In this document: positions 8,032 through 15,982 of the stretch, piece after piece
Layout of the letters: each line of letters begins with the position of its first letter
Position numbering within the stretch: the first letter of the stretch is position 1
Source: Arthrobacter sp. YN
Lineage (GTDB): Bacteria; Actinomycetota; Actinomycetes; Actinomycetales; Micrococcaceae
Reading direction: 5' to 3'
Length of the DNA stretch: 64,000 nt
Assembly: GCF_002224285.1 (NCBI RefSeq)
Contig: NZ_CP022436.1
Span: 4,526,001-4,590,000 of the forward strand
Program-made: the position numbers and the translations under genes
Notes under the pieces: generated by a model
The model's input: the letters and a program-made list of their open reading frames with translations, nothing else
Told to the model about the DNA's origin: nothing
Databases searched by the model: none

Positions 8032-10667
8032 TACTCCACGTCCGCGCTGGCCAGATAGTGGTCCAGGAGCTGCGCACAGCGAATGAAACCCAGGTGCGAG
8101 TACGCCTGGGGATGGTTGCCCAAGTGTGTTTCGGTGCCGGGATCGTATTCTTCGGGCAGCAGGCCCGTGGGACCGAACAGCGCCACCAATTGGTTGAACA
8201 ACTCCAGCGCATCGTCCAGGCGTCCCACTGCCAGGTACGCCTCGATCAGCCAGGTAGTACAGATGTGGAAGCCGCCTTCCAGACCCGGCAGGCCGTCGTC
8301 GTACCTGTAACGGAAAACGGTGGGCCCCACGCGAAGTTCGCGTTCAACGGCAGTCACGGTATCCAGGAATCGCTGGTCCTGGGCGTCCAGCAGGCCGGAC
8401 AAGCCGATGTGCAGGACGGCGGCATCGAGGTCCGGGCTGTCATAGGCCACGGTGTAGGAAGCGGCGGACTCATCCCACCCTTCGTGCAGGACTTCCTCGC
8501 GAATGGTGTCCGCGGTGGGTGACCAGTCCGCATGAGGAACCCGGCCATGCAAAGCGGCAGCCCGGAGCGCCCGATCCAGCGTCATCCAGCACATGACCTT
8601 GGTGTACACGTGGTGCCGCGGCGGCCGGCGGGCTTCCCAAATCCCATGGTCCGGCTCGTGCCAGCGGGCCAGCACGGCGTGCGCCATCTGCTCCATGAGG
8701 AACCAGTGCTTGTCCGGAAGGAACCCGCGCCGCTCGGCAAGATCGTGGATCAGCTCGGCGATGGGCCCGAACACGTCCAGTTGCACCTGGTGGTCCGCGG
8801 CGTTGCCGATCCGCACCGGCCGCGATCCCGCATAGCCGGGAAGGCTCTCAACAATGGCCTCCGTGGACAGCGGCGCGCCCGTCACCGAATAGAGGGGGTG
8901 CAGCCATTCCGGTCCCGGCGCGTTCTCCAGAATCCGGCCCAGCCAGTCCAGAAAACCGTCTGCCTCTTCCGTGGATCCCAACGACACCAACGAGTTCACC
9001 GTCATGGACCCGTCCCGCAGCCAGCAATACCGGTAATCCCAGTTGCGCGTGCCGCCAATACCTTCCGGCAGGGACGTGGTGGGCGCGGCGAGGACGGCAC
9101 CGGTGGGCTTGTGGACCAGCGACTTCAGCACCAGCGCGGAACGCCGCACCAGCGAGGTCTTGATGGTGGGCAGCTGCAGTGCCTTGACCCACTCACGTGC
9201 TGCCAGCCCGACGGCGGCACGCCGGTGAGGTTCGCCCGCCGGGTCTGCGGGTGGAGGCTCGGTGTCACCGCAGCGCATATTCAGCACTACGGGGCCATGA
9301 CCCAATGCGACCTCTGCCGTGGCCGTGGCGTACTTGGCGTCGTTGGTGATGGTGAAAACAACGCCCGGCGCCGAGAGGATGATGGGATCCGATGTCCCGA
9401 TGATGTGGACCTCGTCGCCGCGGATCTCCATGTTGAACGGCGCATTGGCGTAGTCAGGCCTTGGCGCGAACACCACGCGTGCGGTACCCGTCCCGGACAG
9501 GACACGGACCAGGCTGGTGATGCCCTCGGCAGCGGGCTCCAGATAGTCGGTCACCGTGACATCGGCCCAGCGGGTTTCCACGATCATGGTGTTGTCCACG
9601 TAACGCTGTGCCAGAACCGGGGATGGCTTCACGGGCTCAATGCTGAAATGGCCGGCGGGATCACCGCCCAGGATATGGGCAAACAGGGATCCGGAATCCG
9701 GAAGGGGGTGGCTCATCCAACAGACCTTGGCATCCGGGGTGATCAACGCCGTGGAGCTGCCGTTGCCGATCATCGAATGCCGTTCCAGGCCTACCGCGTC
9801 TTCGCCAAAGAGCCACGCCCGGCGCAGTTCGAACAACAAAGCCAGCACGTGCGCAAAGGCTTCCGGGTCCGGGATGGTGTGTCCCGCCGTCGTATCCCCC
9901 GGTCCGACATGCAGTCCAAGGTCCGGTCCACGCAGGGTGGCGAGCGCCTTTTCATCGCTCTCTGCGTCGCCTGCGTACAGCGCGGCGCTGACGCCAAGCC
10001 TCGCACGGAGCTGTTCCAAGGCTTGTCCCTTGGCCGGTTCTTCGACGGTCAGGTCCAGCACCGTTCCGTCAATGATGAAGTAAAGCCCGAACTCGATGGC
10101 GATTTTCTGCGAAGCGAAGACCACCCGGTCCACCACTTCTGGTGTCGCCGGCCGGGTGTGCACAGCGACGCCCACCGGCTTGCGGACAACGCTGATGCCC
10201 TTCTCGAAACCGATGGCTTCCGTCAGCGCAGTGGCTACCTGTTGAAGCAACTGTTCTGTGGCGAGCGAGAGCGTGTAGGCATAGCCCATGTCGAACTCCA
10301 CGCCGTGGGACCCCACCAGGTGGACCTCCGCCGGCAGCCTGGACACTGCGGCCAGATCCCTGAGGGACCGGCCGGAAATGATGGCCGTGTGCGTGTTCGG
10401 CAGCGCAGCCAGCGCACGGAGCGCCACGGCTGCGCTGTCCAGGGGCAAGGTCTCCGTGGACACGCCCTCCGCCGAGCAGAGAGTGCCGCCGTAGTTGCAG
10501 GCCACCAGCAAACCAGGAACCCGGGCCAGGACCCTCAGCTCCGCGAACAACTGCGGGCTGATGCCGTTCTCCGCGTCGGATTGGAGCACAGTCCGGAGCA
10601 GGCCAAGCGGGAGCGATTTCATCAGCAGCGCGGAATCGGCAACTGATTGATTCAAGTGCGTAGGCAT
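8031..10667 (-). CDS. OtsB-like HAD domain fused to GH15 glucoamylase/trehalase
   Basis: 878-residue cytoplasmic fusion. Residues about 40-275 are trehalose-6-phosphate phosphatase-like: IISGRSLRDLA (HAD motif II region), HLVGSHGVE, and AGDAESDEKAL (motif IV). Motif I, normally DxDGT, reads NYGGTL, so both catalytic aspartates are gone and phosphatase activity is doubtful. Residues about 290-870 are a GH15 module with NWDYRYCWLRDGS, a YTKVMCWMTLDRALR segment, and LLPEEYDPGTETHLGNHP, where the family places a catalytic glutamate. Actinobacterial GH15 proteins of this kind include trehalases. The enzyme may therefore hydrolyse trehalose or another alpha-glucan while the dead HAD domain senses or binds a sugar phosphate; this last point is inference. 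An operator-like palindrome lies upstream. Confidence 0.85.
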   Translation of the reverse strand: MPTHLNQSVADSALLMKSLPLGLLRTVLQSDAENGISPQLFAELRVLARVPGLLVACNYGGTLCSAEGVSTETLPLDSAAVALRALAALPNTHTAIISGRSLRDLAAVSRLPAEVHLVGSHGVEFDMGYAYTLSLATEQLLQQVATALTEAIGFEKGISVVRKPVGVAVHTRPATPEVVDRVVFASQKIAIEFGLYFIIDGTVLDLTVEEPAKGQALEQLRARLGVSAALYAGDAESDEKALATLRGPDLGLHVGPGDTTAGHTIPDPEAFAHVLALLFELRRAWLFGEDAVGLERHSMIGNGSSTALITPDAKVCWMSHPLPDSGSLFAHILGGDPAGHFSIEPVKPSPVLAQRYVDNTMIVETRWADVTVTDYLEPAAEGITSLVRVLSGTGTARVVFAPRPDYANAPFNMEIRGDEVHIIGTSDPIILSAPGVVFTITNDAKYATATAEVALGHGPVVLNMRCGDTEPPPADPAGEPHRRAAVGLAAREWVKALQLPTIKTSLVRRSALVLKSLVHKPTGAVLAAPTTSLPEGIGGTRNWDYRYCWLRDGSMTVNSLVSLGSTEEADGFLDWLGRILENAPGPEWLHPLYSVTGAPLSTEAIVESLPGYAGSRPVRIGNAADHQVQLDVFGPIAELIHDLAERRGFLPDKHWFLMEQMAHAVLARWHEPDHGIWEARRPPRHHVYTKVMCWMTLDRALRAAALHGRVPHADWSPTADTIREEVLHEGWDESAASYTVAYDSPDLDAAVLHIGLSGLLDAQDQRFLDTVTAVERELRVGPTVFRYRYDDGLPGLEGGFHICTTWLIEAYLAVGRLDDALELFNQLVALFGPTGLLPEEYDPGTETHLGNHPQAYSHLGFIRCAQLLDHYLASADVE

Positions 10668-10726
10668 GGCGTATCCTTCCGGGGCGGATAGCTACAGTCT
10701 CCGCCCGGACGGTTTCGCTTGCATAC

Positions 10727-10745
10727 CTCGTTGATTACCAACGAG
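10727..10745. promoter_or_regulatory. Operator-like palindrome upstream of OtsB-GH15
   Basis: CTCGTTG and CAACGAG are exact arms around ATTAC, 60 bases before the start of the fusion gene. The size and position suit a repressor site; no cognate regulator is adjacent. Confidence 0.4.
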
Positions 10746-10763
10746 TAAAGACATTCCTTGGAT

Positions 10764-11753
10764 TTATGCGGGAACCAAGCCAGCGACCTCGGCCACCAGC
10801 TCCACGGACCGCAAACGCTCTTCGGTTCCGATGCTCTGGTGCGCCACAATCAGCTCGTCGGCGTCAGCGAACGCCGCAAACTCGTCCAGGTAATCGCGCA
10901 CCACGTCCTTGGTTCCCACAGCTGAGAACTTCATCATCTGGGCGATGTGCTGGCCCTGCGGGGAGTCGAGCACCATGTCCGCTTCGTCGTCCGTGAACTC
11001 GCGGCCACCACCAAAGAACAATGAAACGCGGGCACGCTTCACAGCAAGGTGGATGGCCTGGGCCTCGGCGTTGGAATCCGCGGCAGTAGCGTTTACGCCC
11101 GCGATGACATGGGGCTCCGACAACTGGTCTGAAGGCTTGAACTCGCGTCGGTAGACGGCAACTGCGTCCTGCAGTGCAGCCGGCGCAAAGTGTGAAGCAA
11201 ACGCGTAGGGAAGGCCCAACTGAGCGGCCAGCTGGGCGCCGAACAGCGAGGATCCCAGGATGTAGAGCGGCACGTTGGTGCCCTTGCCCGGCGTCGCTTC
11301 AACACCCTGGATGCGGGTGGGTCCGGTGAGGTAGCCCTGAAGTTCCAGGACGTCCTGCGGGAACCTGTCCGAGGACGTGTGGTCACGGCGCAGTGCCCGC
11401 ATGGTGTTCTGGTCACTGCCCGGCGCGCGTCCCAGTCCGAGGTCGATCCGTCCCGGGTGCAGCGTCTCCAAGGTGCCGAACTGCTCAGCGATGGTCAGCG
11501 GCGAGTGGTTGGGCAGCATGACGCCACCGGCACCGAGGCGAATGGTCTTGGTGTGGGCGGCAACGTGCGCGATCAGCACGCTCGTGGCCGAGGAAGCGAT
11601 GGCGGACATGTTGTGGTGCTCGGCGTACCAGACCCGCCGGTAGCCCAGCTCTTCGGCCTTCTGCGCCATGGCCACGCTGCCCGCGAGGCTTTCCGCCGCC
11701 GTCTGGCCCTTCCCGATGGTCGCCAGGTCGAGGATGGAAAGAGGAACAGTCAC
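10764..11753 (-). CDS. LLM-class flavin-dependent oxidoreductase (bacterial luciferase-like)
   Basis: TIM-barrel flavin monooxygenase of about 329 residues using FMNH2 supplied by a separate reductase. Family signs are [11 protein letters not shown] at the N-terminus, WYAEHHNM near residue 50, [18 protein letters not shown] and [10 protein letters not shown], as in the MsnO8-like subgroup. I chose the GTG at 11753 (TVPLSILDL), preceded by GAAAGG. The frame extends to 11828 but that extension has no family residues. Substrate unknown. It is transcribed away from an orphan binding lipoprotein gene and is a stand-alone gene, apart from the LLM operon downstream. Confidence 0.88.
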   Translation of the reverse strand: MTVPLSILDLATIGKGQTAAESLAGSVAMAQKAEELGYRRVWYAEHHNMSAIASSATSVLIAHVAAHTKTIRLGAGGVMLPNHSPLTIAEQFGTLETLHPGRIDLGLGRAPGSDQNTMRALRRDHTSSDRFPQDVLELQGYLTGPTRIQGVEATPGKGTNVPLYILGSSLFGAQLAAQLGLPYAFASHFAPAALQDAVAVYRREFKPSDQLSEPHVIAGVNATAADSNAEAQAIHLAVKRARVSLFFGGGREFTDDEADMVLDSPQGQHIAQMMKFSAVGTKDVVRDYLDEFAAFADADELIVAHQSIGTEERLRSVELVAEVAGLVPA

Positions 11754-11951
11754 GGGGATGCCTTTCGGTACGTTGCGCGGTGCCGGCATTTTGGTTGCCG
11801 GGCACTTAAGCGACAACGACGGCGGCACCCGGCTTATTTCTGTGAGTTGCGTCGCGCGCTGGTTTCCAACCGCCGTCGGGAGGCTTTTGTGACCCCGTTC
11901 GACGCCCGATTAACCGCCATGAACCCCTGTATCCCAGCGTTTCAGAGCACT

Positions 11952-11980
11952 TTGACCCGTATCAGTGGGCTGCCGGATAG
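11952..11980 (+). promoter_or_regulatory. Possible promoter for the orphan binding protein
   Basis: TTGACC at 11952-11957 and GGATAG at 11975-11980 are 17 bases apart and point to the lipoprotein gene at 12046. The upstream half of this gap (11817-11880) holds GACGGCGG and CCGCCGTC arms far apart. Confidence 0.35.
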
Positions 11981-12045
11981 TTGCAGCCACAAGTACGCAT
12001 CAGACCGCCCTGTCGCGATGACCAGGACGAACCCAAGGAGAACCA

Positions 12046-13026
12046 ATGGCACGTTTTGCAGCCAAGACCGGCGTCACCGCGGCGCTGGCCGCCACCGCTT
12101 TGCTCGGGCTCGCGGCCTGCTCGGACCCGGGTGCGACGGCGGCGACAGGGGCGTCCGCTCCGGCGTCGAGCTCTTCGACCAAAGAGTTCAACCTGACCCC
12201 GCAGCAGGACCGCATCAAGGTGACGGTGGACTCCGCCGCGGCTGCCCTGGTTCCGGACGCCATCAAGGCCGACGGCAAGCTGACCGTGGTGACCACCGGC
12301 GGCACTCCCCCGTTGAGCACCTTCGCCACGGACAACAAAACCCTGATCGGCAGTGAAGTGGACATCGCTTATGCTGTGGGCGAGAGCTTGGGGCTGCAGG
12401 TTGAGGTTCTTCCCGTGGCCTGGGCTGACTGGCCGCTGGGCGTCGAGTCCGGCAAGTACGAGGCTGTGCTCTCCAACGTGACCGTCACCGAGGCCCGCAA
12501 GGAGAAGTTCGACTTCGCCACCTACCGCAACGACCTCCTGGGCTTCTACGCCAAGTCCGACGCCGACATCTCTCCCATCAAGGAAGCCAAGGACGTAGCC
12601 GGCAAGCGCATCATCGTCGGCTCGGGCACCAACCAGGAAGCCATCCTGGTCCGCTGGGATGAGGAGAACAAGAAGAACGGCTTGAAGCCGGTTGAGTTCC
12701 AGTATTACGACGACGACTCCGCCTCCCAGCTGGCCCTCCAGTCAGGCCGTGCGGACCTCACGTTCGGGCCCAACGCTTCGGCAGCTTACAAGGCAGCCAA
12801 GGATGGCAAGACCAAGGAAGTGGGCACCCTCGAAGGTGGTTGGCCGCTGAAGGCCGAAATCGCCTTCACTACGCAGAAGGGCAACGGCCTGGCCGTGGCT
12901 GCCCAGGCCGCGCTTAACACCCTCATCAAGGATGGTAACTACGGCAAGATCCTGGACCGCTGGGGCCTCTCTTCGGAGGCCATTCCCGCGTCCGAACTGA
13001 ACCCGGCAGGCCTGCCCAAAAAGTAG
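12046..13026 (+). CDS. Amino-acid-type ABC substrate-binding lipoprotein (orphan)
   Basis: 326-residue extracytoplasmic solute-binding protein, family 3. It has a lipoprotein signal peptide with lipobox LAAC at about residues 22-25, so it is anchored to the membrane by diacylglyceryl-cysteine. The mature protein shows GKLTVVTTGGTPPLS, VDIAYAVGESLGLQ, FDFATYRND and VGSGTNQEAILVRW, which line the ligand cleft in this family. It is clearly paralogous to the protein at 20374-21384, which belongs to a complete importer, but here no permease or ATPase is adjacent. It may share the downstream importer. Confidence 0.88.
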   Translation: MARFAAKTGVTAALAATALLGLAACSDPGATAATGASAPASSSSTKEFNLTPQQDRIKVTVDSAAAALVPDAIKADGKLTVVTTGGTPPLSTFATDNKTLIGSEVDIAYAVGESLGLQVEVLPVAWADWPLGVESGKYEAVLSNVTVTEARKEKFDFATYRNDLLGFYAKSDADISPIKEAKDVAGKRIIVGSGTNQEAILVRWDEENKKNGLKPVEFQYYDDDSASQLALQSGRADLTFGPNASAAYKAAKDGKTKEVGTLEGGWPLKAEIAFTTQKGNGLAVAAQAALNTLIKDGNYGKILDRWGLSSEAIPASELNPAGLPKK

Positions 13027-13034
13027 CGCCGCTG

Positions 13035-13102
13035 ACCCAAGTAGGTGACAGCACATGTCGCAATGACCGCTCAGTGGAGCGTTTGCTGTGACCCAGTTGG
13101 GT
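13035..13102. repeat. 68-bp two-tier palindromic repeat, copy C
   Basis: Outer arms ACCCAAGTAGGTGACAGCA and TGCTGTGACCCAGTTGGGT match at 15 of 19 paired positions. Inner hairpin is CGCTC-AGTG-GAGCG. It lies between a lipoprotein gene and a convergent dehydratase gene. Confidence 0.65.
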
Positions 13103-13106
13103 GCCG

Positions 13107-14036
13107 TTAGAAGTGGGCGGGGTCCGTGTTGGCCCCGCAGAGGATCACTGCCACGGTTTCGCCCGCCCGTGGGGTGTAGGCGCCGGACAGCAACGCCGCG
13201 TAGGCTGCGGCAGCGCCGTGTTCCACCACGATCCTGTGTTTCTCCCACAAGGCACGACGCGCTTGGATGATGTCCTCGTCCGTGACCAGGACACTCTGGA
13301 CACCCGTGCGGCGGGCAACTCCAAAACCGATCTCGCCGATACGCCGGGCACCCAGGGAATCAGCGGCGATCCCGGAGACAGCCACGTCCACGGGTTCTCC
13401 CTTGGCCAACGCCGTATGCAAAGTTGGAACTGTTTCCGGTTCGACGCCCACAACGTGCGCCCTGCCCTCTGCCGCGGCCGCAATGCCGCCCATCAATCCG
13501 CCACCGCCAACAGCAACGAGGATCGTGTCGACGTCGGGTAATTCATCCAGCAGTTCAAGCCCCACCCCACCGGCGCCGGCCACAATCTCCGGTTGGTCGT
13601 AGGCATGGCAGTAGACCGCGCCCTTCTCCTCGGCAAAGCGCACGGCAGCCGCGTAGGCTTCGGCGTACTCCGCGCCGCTTTGGACCACGGTGGCACCAAT
13701 GGCATAGAGCTTGTGGACTTTGTTCGCCGGTGCGGACTCCGGGACGAACACCGTTGCCGGGACTCCGAGTTTGGCTGCCGCGTAAGCATTGGCCAGGCCT
13801 GCGTTGCCGCCGGACGCCACCACGACGCCGACTGCCGGGTCCAGCTCGCCGTTTTCCTTCGCTGTGAGGAGGCGGTTAAATGCGCCACGGGCTTTGAAGG
13901 AGCCTGTGTGCTGCATGTATTCGCATTTGAACCACAGGTGGTACGGCTCCTGGTCGCCGCTCTCGGCAAGGGGCGTATGGCGGACCCAGCCCGCTGTACG
14001 TGAGTACGCTGCTTCTACTTCTTCGCGTGTGACCAT
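13107..14036 (-). CDS. Threonine/serine dehydratase-like PLP enzyme
   Basis: 309-residue fold-type II pyridoxal-phosphate enzyme, expected to deaminate threonine or serine to the 2-oxo acid plus ammonia. The cofactor lysine is Lys48 in GSFKARGA. The phosphate-binding SGGNAG follows near residue 92, and the glycine loop VAVGGGGLMGG near residue 180. There is no C-terminal regulatory (ACT) domain, so it is a catabolic-type or stand-alone enzyme. Related families (serine racemase, hydroxyaspartate dehydratase) cannot be excluded. The gene runs toward the palindromic repeat and away from the GNAT gene. Confidence 0.88.
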   Translation of the reverse strand: MVTREEVEAAYSRTAGWVRHTPLAESGDQEPYHLWFKCEYMQHTGSFKARGAFNRLLTAKENGELDPAVGVVVASGGNAGLANAYAAAKLGVPATVFVPESAPANKVHKLYAIGATVVQSGAEYAEAYAAAVRFAEEKGAVYCHAYDQPEIVAGAGGVGLELLDELPDVDTILVAVGGGGLMGGIAAAAEGRAHVVGVEPETVPTLHTALAKGEPVDVAVSGIAADSLGARRIGEIGFGVARRTGVQSVLVTDEDIIQARRALWEKHRIVVEHGAAAAYAALLSGAYTPRAGETVAVILCGANTDPAHF

Positions 14037-14101
14037 CGTGGCTGCACCTTTCCGTCCGTTTCATCCTATGGTTTGCGCGGGTGGGCTGAGCGCGCGCGGC
14101 A

Positions 14102-14107
14102 TAGGCT
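14102..14107 (+). promoter_or_regulatory. -10 box, leaderless GNAT gene
   Basis: TAGGCT followed by six bases and ATG at 14114, with no ribosome site. Confidence 0.45.
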
Positions 14108-14113
14108 TGATCC

Positions 14114-14584
14114 ATGTCTGCCGATTTTGCCCTCCGCCCTGCCGTTGCCTCGGACGCTGCCTGGATAGCGGAGCTCCGGGCTGTGGTGATGCGCCCGGAC
14201 CTTGAACGCTTGGAGCGTTTCGATCCCGTCCGTGTGCGCGAGCGCTTCCTGAACGGTTTCCAGCCGGAGTACACCTACATCATCCATACCGACGGCGTGG
14301 ATGCCGGCGTCATTGCCGTTCGACCCGAGCCCGACGCGCGGTGGATCGAGCACTTCTATGTTGCTCCCACCCATCAGGGCAGGGGTTTGGGCGGTGCTGT
14401 GCTGCGGCATGTCATGGCGGCCTCCGTTGACGAACGCCCGTTCCGTTTGAACGTGCTTCAAGGCAGCGCCGCCCGCCATTTGTATGAGCGGCATGGTTTC
14501 ATGCTGGAATCCGAGGACCCGGTAGATGTTTTCATGGTCGCCCCGAACCCCACGCCTCCTGACCGCCGGCCGCCCATGCGGTAG
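14114..14584 (+). CDS. GNAT-family N-acetyltransferase
   Basis: 156-residue acetyl-CoA-dependent transferase. The N-terminal FALRPAVASDAAWIAELR, the beta-4 strand WIEHFYVAPTHQ and the pyrophosphate loop GRGLGGAVLRH (motif A) identify the family; LYERHGF is motif B. The acceptor is unknown. Start chosen at the ATG six bases after a -10 box. It precedes a secreted protein gene by 41 bases but has no obvious link to it. Confidence 0.88.
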   Translation: MSADFALRPAVASDAAWIAELRAVVMRPDLERLERFDPVRVRERFLNGFQPEYTYIIHTDGVDAGVIAVRPEPDARWIEHFYVAPTHQGRGLGGAVLRHVMAASVDERPFRLNVLQGSAARHLYERHGFMLESEDPVDVFMVAPNPTPPDRRPPMR

Positions 14585-14625
14585 CCTCAGCACAAACGTC
14601 AATGCAGGCTTCCGGGGGGAACATC

Positions 14626-15828
14626 ATGGGGAACGTTCGAGCAAGCACCACACGGCTTTCAACGCTTTCAGCGATAGCTTTGGCAGCTGGACTTTTGGTC
14701 GCGGGGGCACCGCCTGCCACTGCGGACAACCAACCAACGCCAATCATCGACGGCGCCCCGTACGTGGGTGCCGAATTGCGCCGACAGTACGACTACAGCT
14801 ATTGGGGCTGCAGGGATCCGGACGGCTCGGGCGACGCCATTACGTTGGAGTGGTTGCGCGACGGGGAGGCGCTCCCGGAGGAACGGCAAGGGGAAACCTT
14901 GCGGATACTCCCGGAGGACCAGGGCAGCCGCATATCGATGCGTGTGCATCCCATGACTCCCGGGAACCAAGGCTGCCCCACCGGCACTCAATTGAGCGCT
15001 GAAACCCTGCCCGTGAAAGCCTCCAGCCGGGCCATGGGGTGGACCGGCCGGGGCAACTTTGAGCCCCTCGCCCGGACCCACGACGGCAGGCTCGTCCTCT
15101 ACCCACGGACCTACACGTACTACAAAGGCATGTGCGAGGGTCCCTGCCCTGCGTACTGGGGTTCATGGGACGAACCCCGCCAGGTAGGGCAAGGATGGAA
15201 CGTCTTTGACATCGTCTTCTCCCCCGGCGATTTCGACGGCGACGGCTTCAACGATCTCCTCGGCCGGGACGCTGCAGGCAAACTCTTCCTCTACCCCGGC
15301 GACGGCGAGGGTGGTTGGCTCGATCGCGAGCAGGTTGGCCAGGGCTGGAGCGTCTTCAATACCATCGTGGGTCCCGGCGACTTCAACGGTGACGGCACCA
15401 ACGATGTGCTGGCACGCGACGCAGCAGGTGGCCTTTTCCTGTACCCCGGCGATGGAGACGGCGGCTGGCTCGACCCCGAGCAGGTGGGCTGGGGCTGGCA
15501 GGTCATGAACAAGATCATCACCGGTGGCGATATGAACGCCGATGGTGCCGTGGACATCTTCGGACGCGACCGGGACGGCTACCTGCACCAGTACCCCACT
15601 GACGGCGAGGGCGGCTGGGAGGAACCTGCGTCCCTCGGCCCGGGGTGGGAGACGTTTTCCGAGGTCGCCGGAATCGGCAGTTCCAGCCACTCGAAATACA
15701 ACGAGCTCTCTGCCGTTGACGCCAACGGCAACCTTCTCAGTTACATTACCGGCGCATCAAACACAGGGCTGTATGGCCCTTATGGGCCCATTGGCCGGGG
15801 TTGGAACGTCTTCAAGGAACTGCTCTAA
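14626..15828 (+). CDS. Secreted FG-GAP/VCBS repeat protein
   Basis: About 400 residues with a Sec signal peptide (LSAIALAAGLLVAGAPPATA, cleavage after ATA). An N-terminal beta domain (about 30-130) follows, then at least three repeats of about 51 residues, each with a calcium-type loop: GDFDGDGFND, GDFNGDGTND, GDMNADGAVD. The repeats also share LFLYPGDGEGGWLD and should build a beta-propeller. ATG at 14626 was chosen because GGGGGGA lies a few bases upstream; an ATG at 14602 is in frame but has no such site. Extracellular, possibly surface-bound; ligand unknown. Confidence 0.85.
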   Translation: MGNVRASTTRLSTLSAIALAAGLLVAGAPPATADNQPTPIIDGAPYVGAELRRQYDYSYWGCRDPDGSGDAITLEWLRDGEALPEERQGETLRILPEDQGSRISMRVHPMTPGNQGCPTGTQLSAETLPVKASSRAMGWTGRGNFEPLARTHDGRLVLYPRTYTYYKGMCEGPCPAYWGSWDEPRQVGQGWNVFDIVFSPGDFDGDGFNDLLGRDAAGKLFLYPGDGEGGWLDREQVGQGWSVFNTIVGPGDFNGDGTNDVLARDAAGGLFLYPGDGDGGWLDPEQVGWGWQVMNKIITGGDMNADGAVDIFGRDRDGYLHQYPTDGEGGWEEPASLGPGWETFSEVAGIGSSSHSKYNELSAVDANGNLLSYITGASNTGLYGPYGPIGRGWNVFKELL

Positions 15829-15843
15829 AGCGGCTGCCCCAAC

Positions 15844-15866
15844 ACCGTCAGCTGCAGGCTGACGGT
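15844..15866. terminator. Hairpin after FG-GAP gene
   Basis: ACCGTCAGC and GCTGACGGT flank the loop TGCAG, 15 bases after the stop codon of the FG-GAP gene. Confidence 0.5.
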
Positions 15867-15883
15867 CCCGCGCGAACCGTCGA

Positions 15884-15912
15884 CGACGGCGGCACCCGGC
15901 CCGCCGCCGTCG
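15884..15912. terminator. Second hairpin between convergent genes
   Basis: CGACGGCGG and CCGCCGTCG flank an 11-base loop. With the preceding hairpin it separates the FG-GAP gene from the end of the LLM operon. Confidence 0.45.
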
Positions 15913-15982
15913 GGCGCTCCGCCGTGCTGGTCCGGCGTGTAACCAAACCAGCGCCGGCAGAGCTGCAAAAGGCGGCCCGTGC

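Noticed and set aside
8532..10646. 704-codon frame on the plus strand opposite the OtsB-GH15 gene
   Set aside because: Antisense shadow of a high-GC gene; composition is Arg/Gly/His-rich without motifs.
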